43,734 bases of DNA from Deltaproteobacteria bacterium (GTDB lineage Bacteria > Desulfobacterota > Syntrophia > Syntrophales > JACQWR01). The position numbers were made by a program, and so were the translations under genes. The stretch is taken from positions 1-43,734 of the forward strand of contig JACQWR010000008.1 of NCBI GenBank assembly GCA_016209105.1, read 5' to 3'. Position 1 is the first letter of the stretch. Each line of letters begins with the position of its first letter. Shown here one piece after another: positions 40,325 through 43,734 of the stretch. The notes under the pieces are model-generated. The model did no database searches. It was not told the origin of the DNA and worked only from the letters and a program-made list of their open reading frames with translations.

Positions 40325-40639
40325 ATGGCAAAGTTCCATCCACCGTATCTCCCGGAGTTTCGCCGGCGCATGGTCGAGTTGGTGCGAGCCGGGAGGAGCC
40401 CAGAAGCGTTGTCCAGAGAGTTTGAACCCACGGCCCAGTCGATCCACAACTGGGTAGCCCCGGCGGATCGTGATGAAGGGAGGCGCAGCGACGGGTTGAC
40501 GACTGAGGAACGGAAAGAGTTGCTCCGTTTACGTCGTGAGAACCGGCAACTGCGCATGGAGCGAGATATCCTGTCAAGGGCAGCGGCTTGGTTCGCCCGG
40601 GAGACTGGTTCGATCCCGGAGAGGTCTTCGGACTCGTGA
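40325..40639 (+). CDS. IS3-family transposase OrfA
   Basis: A 104-residue OrfA: helix-turn-helix (LPEFRRRMVELVRAGRSPEALSREFEPTAQSIHNWV) followed by a leucine-zipper-type helix (LTTEERKELLRLRRENRQLRMERDIL) used for oligomerisation. It binds the terminal repeats. A strong AAGGAGG precedes the ATG. The fusion to OrfB requires a -1 frame change before the stop at 40637. Confidence 0.9.
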   Translation: MAKFHPPYLPEFRRRMVELVRAGRSPEALSREFEPTAQSIHNWVAPADRDEGRRSDGLTTEERKELLRLRRENRQLRMERDILSRAAAWFARETGSIPERSSDS

Positions 40640-41452
40640 AGGCGAGTCAGGGCATTTATCCGGTATCGTCTGTTGGGTGTCTCCTCCAACGGATATCATG
40701 CGTGGAAGAATCGAGCTCCTTCGGAGCGAGCGAAGACCGATGCGGTGCTGACAGCGCGGATTCGGGCGATACACAGCCGTTCCCGCCAGACCTATGGGAT
40801 ACCCCGAATCCATTTCGAATTGACCCGGGAGGGATTTCGGGTGGGTCGGAAGCGAGTGGCCCGCCTGATGCGGATAGCCGGATTACAGGACGTCAGCCGC
40901 CGCAAAGGGACCAGAACGACCATCCGCGGCACAGAGGCGCAGGCGATCCCGGATCTGGTGAAGCGGAACTTCCTGGCTGCCGCACCGAACCGATTGTGGG
41001 TAGCGGACATCACCTGCATCCCGACAGGGGCAGGTTTCCTCTATCTGGCTGCAGTGATGGACGCCTTTTCCCGCCGGATCGTGGGATGGGCGATGGAGAC
41101 GACGCACCTCCGGACGGAACTGGCGCTGGAGGCATTGAACATGGCCCTGTGGCAACGCCGCCCCTCCGCGGTGATCCATCATTCCGATCAGGGATGCCAG
41201 TACACCTCGATCGCCTTCGGGAAGAGATGCAAAGAGGCCGATGTGAGGCCGTCTACCGGAACTGTCGGCGACTGCTTCGACAACGCCCTGTGTGAAAGCT
41301 TCTTTGCCACCCTGGAGTGCGAACTCCTCGACCGTCGCCGGTTCAAGACCCAGGCCGAGGCCAGAATGGCTGTCTTCGAGTTCATCGAAGCCTGGTACAA
41401 CCCTCAGCGCCGTCACTCCGGGCTGGATTATTGTTCTCCTTGTGGAGTATGA
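40588..41452 (+). pseudogene. IS3-family transposase OrfB, frameshifted near its start
   Basis: The main frame (40673-41452) has the full DDE integrase core: VADITCIPTGAGFLYLAAVMDAFSRRIVGWAM, VIHHSDQGCQYTS and FDNALCESFFATLECE, followed by YNPQRRHSGLDYCSP. The expected OrfB N-terminus is in another frame: PGEVFGLVKASQGIYPV (to about 40666). OrfB proteins normally read IYPV, a few residues, then LLGVS without a break. Here about 11 bases appear lost and the frame changes. The -1 relation of the first segment to orfA is normal for IS3. Unless recoded, this copy cannot make full transposase. Confidence 0.75.
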
Positions 41453-41549
41453 AAAACAGTATGCCGTCGTTCAATGAAATCTCAAGCCGTCAACCGTCTA
41501 CGAAACCGGGGTAACTCCAGTATTGGGCGTGTCTTGAATACTCCCCAAA

Positions 41550-42704
41550 TCACAAAAATGCCTTTGGGGCAACTTTTCTAAAAAATGTATCATAGCGTTC
41601 CGCAATTTTGCTCCAACTATAACAGTTCGCGATTTCACGGCTTCTAATCCCCCACGCTGGCAATTGATTTCTGTTCTCCAAAACATTCAAAATCGCCCCA
41701 GCAAGTTTCTCTGGATTTCGATGTTCTACCAATAATCCACTTTGCCCGTGCTCAACAAATGCACGATTCCCAGGAAAATCGCTAGCAATGACAGGTAAGC
41801 CATAGGAAGCTGCCTCGATCATCGCCAAAGAAGATCCTTCTCGCGCTCCGTAAAACAAATATACATCCGAATCTAAATAATATTCGGATAGCTTGTCATA
41901 CTCCACGCGGCCTAACATCTTAATATTAGCTTCAAGCGCGTTGTCCTGGAGCAGTCTCGCTATTTCCTCTTCCTTTGTCCCGTAGCCCACAATGTTAAAC
42001 AAGAAATCGCTTCGCTTCTTCTTAACAATAGCCAATGCCAAAATTGTATCCAAAAAACCTTTTCGTAAGACAAGGCGGCCAATTGATAAAAAGACCAAGG
42101 GACTTTCGTTTCTCCCCGGAGTTGCGGTCTGTTCCGGAATTGTCGTTCCATTTGGTATGACTATGCGCTGCTCGTTTGAAACATACTTTTCGGCGACATC
42201 TTCCAGGCCTTCCAGGATTGTTACTCCTGCAGCATAATTGGTGGCGAGTTTAAATGGAATAACGAGATATTTGGCAATTGTTTGCATTGCTGACTCAATT
42301 CCAGGAAGATCCGCAGCATCAACAAAAACAATGTTTGGTATCCGGAGTATCTTCGAAATGAAGGTGGCAATTAAGCCGGTGGGAATTGCGAAAATCGAGA
42401 ACATGATATCTGGCCTATTTCTGAGCAAATACCGAAATATCTTTGGAGCGCCAATCACAAAAAAACATACATGTTCAAGAAAAGAGGCATCGTGCGTTGT
42501 TTTTCGCATCGTGTTAAAATGAATAACTTTTACACCGTGTAGATATTCGCACCGCGGGAAATTCTTGCCTATTCCTGCTGTCAAAATCTCAACTTCATAA
42601 CCCATTTTTAATAATTCCATTCCGATTTTTTCTGCGAAAACAGTTCCCCCGCAGAGAACCGGATAAAATTCGTGAATAATTAACGCAAGCTTCGTTTTTT
42701 TCAT
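41550..42704 (-). CDS. GT4-family glycosyltransferase
   Basis: A 384-residue GT-B glycosyltransferase. The N-terminal domain begins KLALIIHEFYPVLCGGTVFAEKIG, typical of GT4 acceptor domains. The C-terminal donor domain has SIGRLVLRKGFLDTILAL and the EX7E-type site EGSSLAMIEAASYGLPVIAS that binds the nucleotide sugar. It probably adds a sugar to a cell-surface polysaccharide or glycolipid; donor and acceptor are not predictable. It lies next to a truncated glycosyltransferase, so this end of the window is the edge of a polysaccharide locus. Its stop is 30 bases from the IS3 right end. Confidence 0.88.
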   Translation of the reverse strand: MKKTKLALIIHEFYPVLCGGTVFAEKIGMELLKMGYEVEILTAGIGKNFPRCEYLHGVKVIHFNTMRKTTHDASFLEHVCFFVIGAPKIFRYLLRNRPDIMFSIFAIPTGLIATFISKILRIPNIVFVDAADLPGIESAMQTIAKYLVIPFKLATNYAAGVTILEGLEDVAEKYVSNEQRIVIPNGTTIPEQTATPGRNESPLVFLSIGRLVLRKGFLDTILALAIVKKKRSDFLFNIVGYGTKEEEIARLLQDNALEANIKMLGRVEYDKLSEYYLDSDVYLFYGAREGSSLAMIEAASYGLPVIASDFPGNRAFVEHGQSGLLVEHRNPEKLAGAILNVLENRNQLPAWGIRSREIANCYSWSKIAERYDTFFRKVAPKAFL

Positions 42705-42782
42705 TTGTTTTTCACTGCTGAACCTGTCTATGGGGCGACGATTCTATATTAGAAATTCCTTATTAACATTAACGGTTGGCTT

Positions 42783-43034
42783 TCAGGCACATAAATCTGA
42801 AGGCCCATACATACATAGTGGTGTGTACGATCGGGAATGTATGTATTTACTATTGATGATTTTTACTCCATAATTATTAATTGGCTTGCGATTAAAATTA
42901 ATGGCATATGGGACAAAAACCGTTACACCGGCATCATCCTTCGCATATGCTCGGGCAAGTGATTCGATGAAATTCGATCTCCAGTCACCCTCAAAGCGTT
43001 GGTAAGAATGGGTAATGATGCACCGCTTGATCAT
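42783..43034 (-). pseudogene. Truncated glycosyltransferase N-terminus
   Basis: An 83-residue frame starts MIKRCIITHSYQRFEGDWRS and contains FIESLARAYAKDDAGVTVFVPY, the start of a GT4 acceptor domain (compare MKICIIS...YPRFxGDxxGNFV in the family). It ends after 83 residues without the rest of either domain. No ribosome site is evident. A remnant is more likely than a small protein. Confidence 0.6.
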
Positions 43035-43596
43035 AGTTTGTCGTGCTCTATTATCAATTGATAAAATATCAGGAAAGGAGCTGGGTTAAAATATCTCGTT
43101 TTTTTGATAAGAATTTGTTCTTGGTGTGCCGAGTATATGAAAATAGCAATTGTGCGTCAAGAAAAAGTGACCACATATGGTTTTGATGATGGGCCTTTCC
43201 AGCGGTGTGGGGTGAGAAATTTTTCGGGTGATCTTTAGGGTGAAACTGGATTATGTTTTGGGGATTCCGTAGGAGAAAAAATAACCATCGCCAGGATGTA
43301 GTTTAGGCGGTCGCTATTTGTTGATAAAATATTGTTTGCTGGTCGATGAAACGGAGGGAAGTTCCGATCGTATGTCAATTATGTAGCCACACAAAACTCC
43401 GGATAAGAGCCTAGAGTTTTGTGCGGCTACCCGAAGGGCTTAAGCTTGCTTGTGGCGAAAGATGTCCATGGCTCCTGCCGTGGGATCTTCACCGGCAAAA
43501 AGAAATGCTGAAAGAAAGCAATCTGATCTCCGTGCCGATGGAAAAAGGAAAAAGAACGTTCTGAGATAAAAGGGGTGTTTTTTGACGTCAGCTGTT
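43035..43596. other. 562-bp gap, AT-rich, with one strong hairpin
   Basis: No convincing gene. Short ATG frames occur, for example a 33-codon one at 43138 starting MKIAIVRQ, which recalls GT4 starts but ends quickly. The hairpin at 43383-43430 is the only strong structure. Confidence 0.6.
43383..43430. terminator. 17-bp stem hairpin, possible terminator
   Basis: GTAGCCACACAAAACTC (43383-43399) pairs with GAGTTTTGTGCGGCTAC (43414-43430) with a single G:U-type mismatch around a 14-base loop. It lies 167 bases past the stop of the partial minus-strand gene. There is no T-tract on either side, so a terminator function is only one option; a repeat or small RNA is another. Confidence 0.45.
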
Positions 43597-43734
43597 TCAG
43601 AACGGCAGTCTGAAACCAGACTTTCCGCCGGCACCCGCCTTGAGGATATCATCCCCAATGGCGAGACGATCGGTCAACTCGCGTCCGATGCCGTCCAGCC
43701 CGCTCATGTCGGTACCCAGGGAGCCGAGAGGCTC
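43597..43734 (-). CDS. C-terminal fragment of an unidentified protein
   Basis: The minus-strand frame is open from the window edge to a TGA at 43597-43599, giving the last 45 residues: GSLGTDMSGLDGIGREL, then LAIGDDILKAGAGG and a KSGFRLPF end. The composition is protein-like (Gly, Leu, Asp) and the frame is better than the opposite strand. I do not recognise the family; the rest lies outside the window. Confidence 0.4.
   Translation of the reverse strand, partial: EPLGSLGTDMSGLDGIGRELTDRLAIGDDILKAGAGGKSGFRLPF

Larger units (their letters stand above)
40272..41519 (+). mobile_element. IS3-family insertion sequence, about 1.25 kb
   Basis: Terminal inverted repeats lie at 40272-40295 and 41496-41519, matching at 20 of 24 positions and both beginning TGGAGTT at the outer ends. 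The element encodes orfA (40325) and orfB (40588-41452) in the usual overlapping order. No target-site duplication is apparent: the flanking bases CAG and GTA differ, and the left flank is an OYE remnant while the right flank is a glycosyltransferase end. That fits a rearrangement since insertion or a recombination between copies. Confidence 0.85.

Noticed and set aside
43138..43240. A 33-codon frame starting MKIAIVRQ
   Set aside because: The start recalls glycosyltransferases, but it stops after 33 residues and lacks a ribosome site.

Overview
The window reads as a chromosomal segment of a Gram-negative, anaerobic, iron- and cytochrome-using bacterium. It looks most like a Deltaproteobacterium in the broad sense, possibly Syntrophales (inference). 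The clues are a HybA/NrfD membrane module, a FeoB-cytochrome-DtxR/FeoA iron locus, a PASTA-bearing FtsI, a MurE with the DNPR motif of meso-diaminopimelate ligases, and the order murC-murB-ftsQ-ftsA-ftsZ. No tRNA, rRNA or CRISPR array was seen.

Region 1 (1-3156, minus strand): an electron-transfer module made of a small membrane protein, a possible 30-residue ORF, a Tat-exported HybA-like four-cluster ferredoxin, an NrfD/HybB-like quinol-interacting membrane subunit, and a membrane protein cut by the window edge. Region 2 (3157-6094): comM, a mannose-6-phosphate isomerase-type cupin, and a divergent YgjP-like metalloprotease.

Region 3 (6250-10250, plus): an iron regulon with two Fur-box-like sites. 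It encodes Fur, FeoB, a small Cys-rich protein, a monohaem c-type cytochrome and a DtxR-FeoA fusion. A broken ferritin gene lies about 1.5 kb downstream, beyond a GAF-like protein and xthA (minus strand). Region 4 (12350-17195, plus): a lysophospholipid recycling operon with an LplT-like flippase, an acyltransferase-ACP-acyl-ACP synthetase fusion (Aas-like) and a monoacylglycerol-lipase-like hydrolase.

Region 5 (17359-38219, minus): the dcw cell wall and division cluster. In transcription order it is ruvX, mltG, then a promoter with three MraZ-type repeats, mraZ, rsmH, ftsL, ftsI, murE, murF, mraY, murD, ftsW, murG, murC, murB, ftsQ, ftsA, ftsZ and a radical SAM gene. The genes mostly overlap or abut, ddl is absent, and a 169-bp nested palindrome sits between murC and murB.

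Region 6 (38220-43734): an accessory, partly decayed end. It holds a degenerate HD-GYP protein, an Old Yellow Enzyme pseudogene cut by an IS3-family element whose orfB is itself frameshifted, a GT4 glycosyltransferase, a truncated glycosyltransferase, a strong hairpin in an AT-rich gap, and the C-terminus of an unidentified protein.

The least explained material is the set of structured intergenic elements at 3039-3110 and 6137-6235, 9535-9568 and 24924-24958, 17237-17356, 23298-23466 and 24954-24992. Some are visibly repeated inside this window. I did not find a clearly new multi-gene defence or biosynthetic system; the iron locus, the acyltransferase-ACP-synthetase fusion and the palindromic elements are the best candidates for follow-up.
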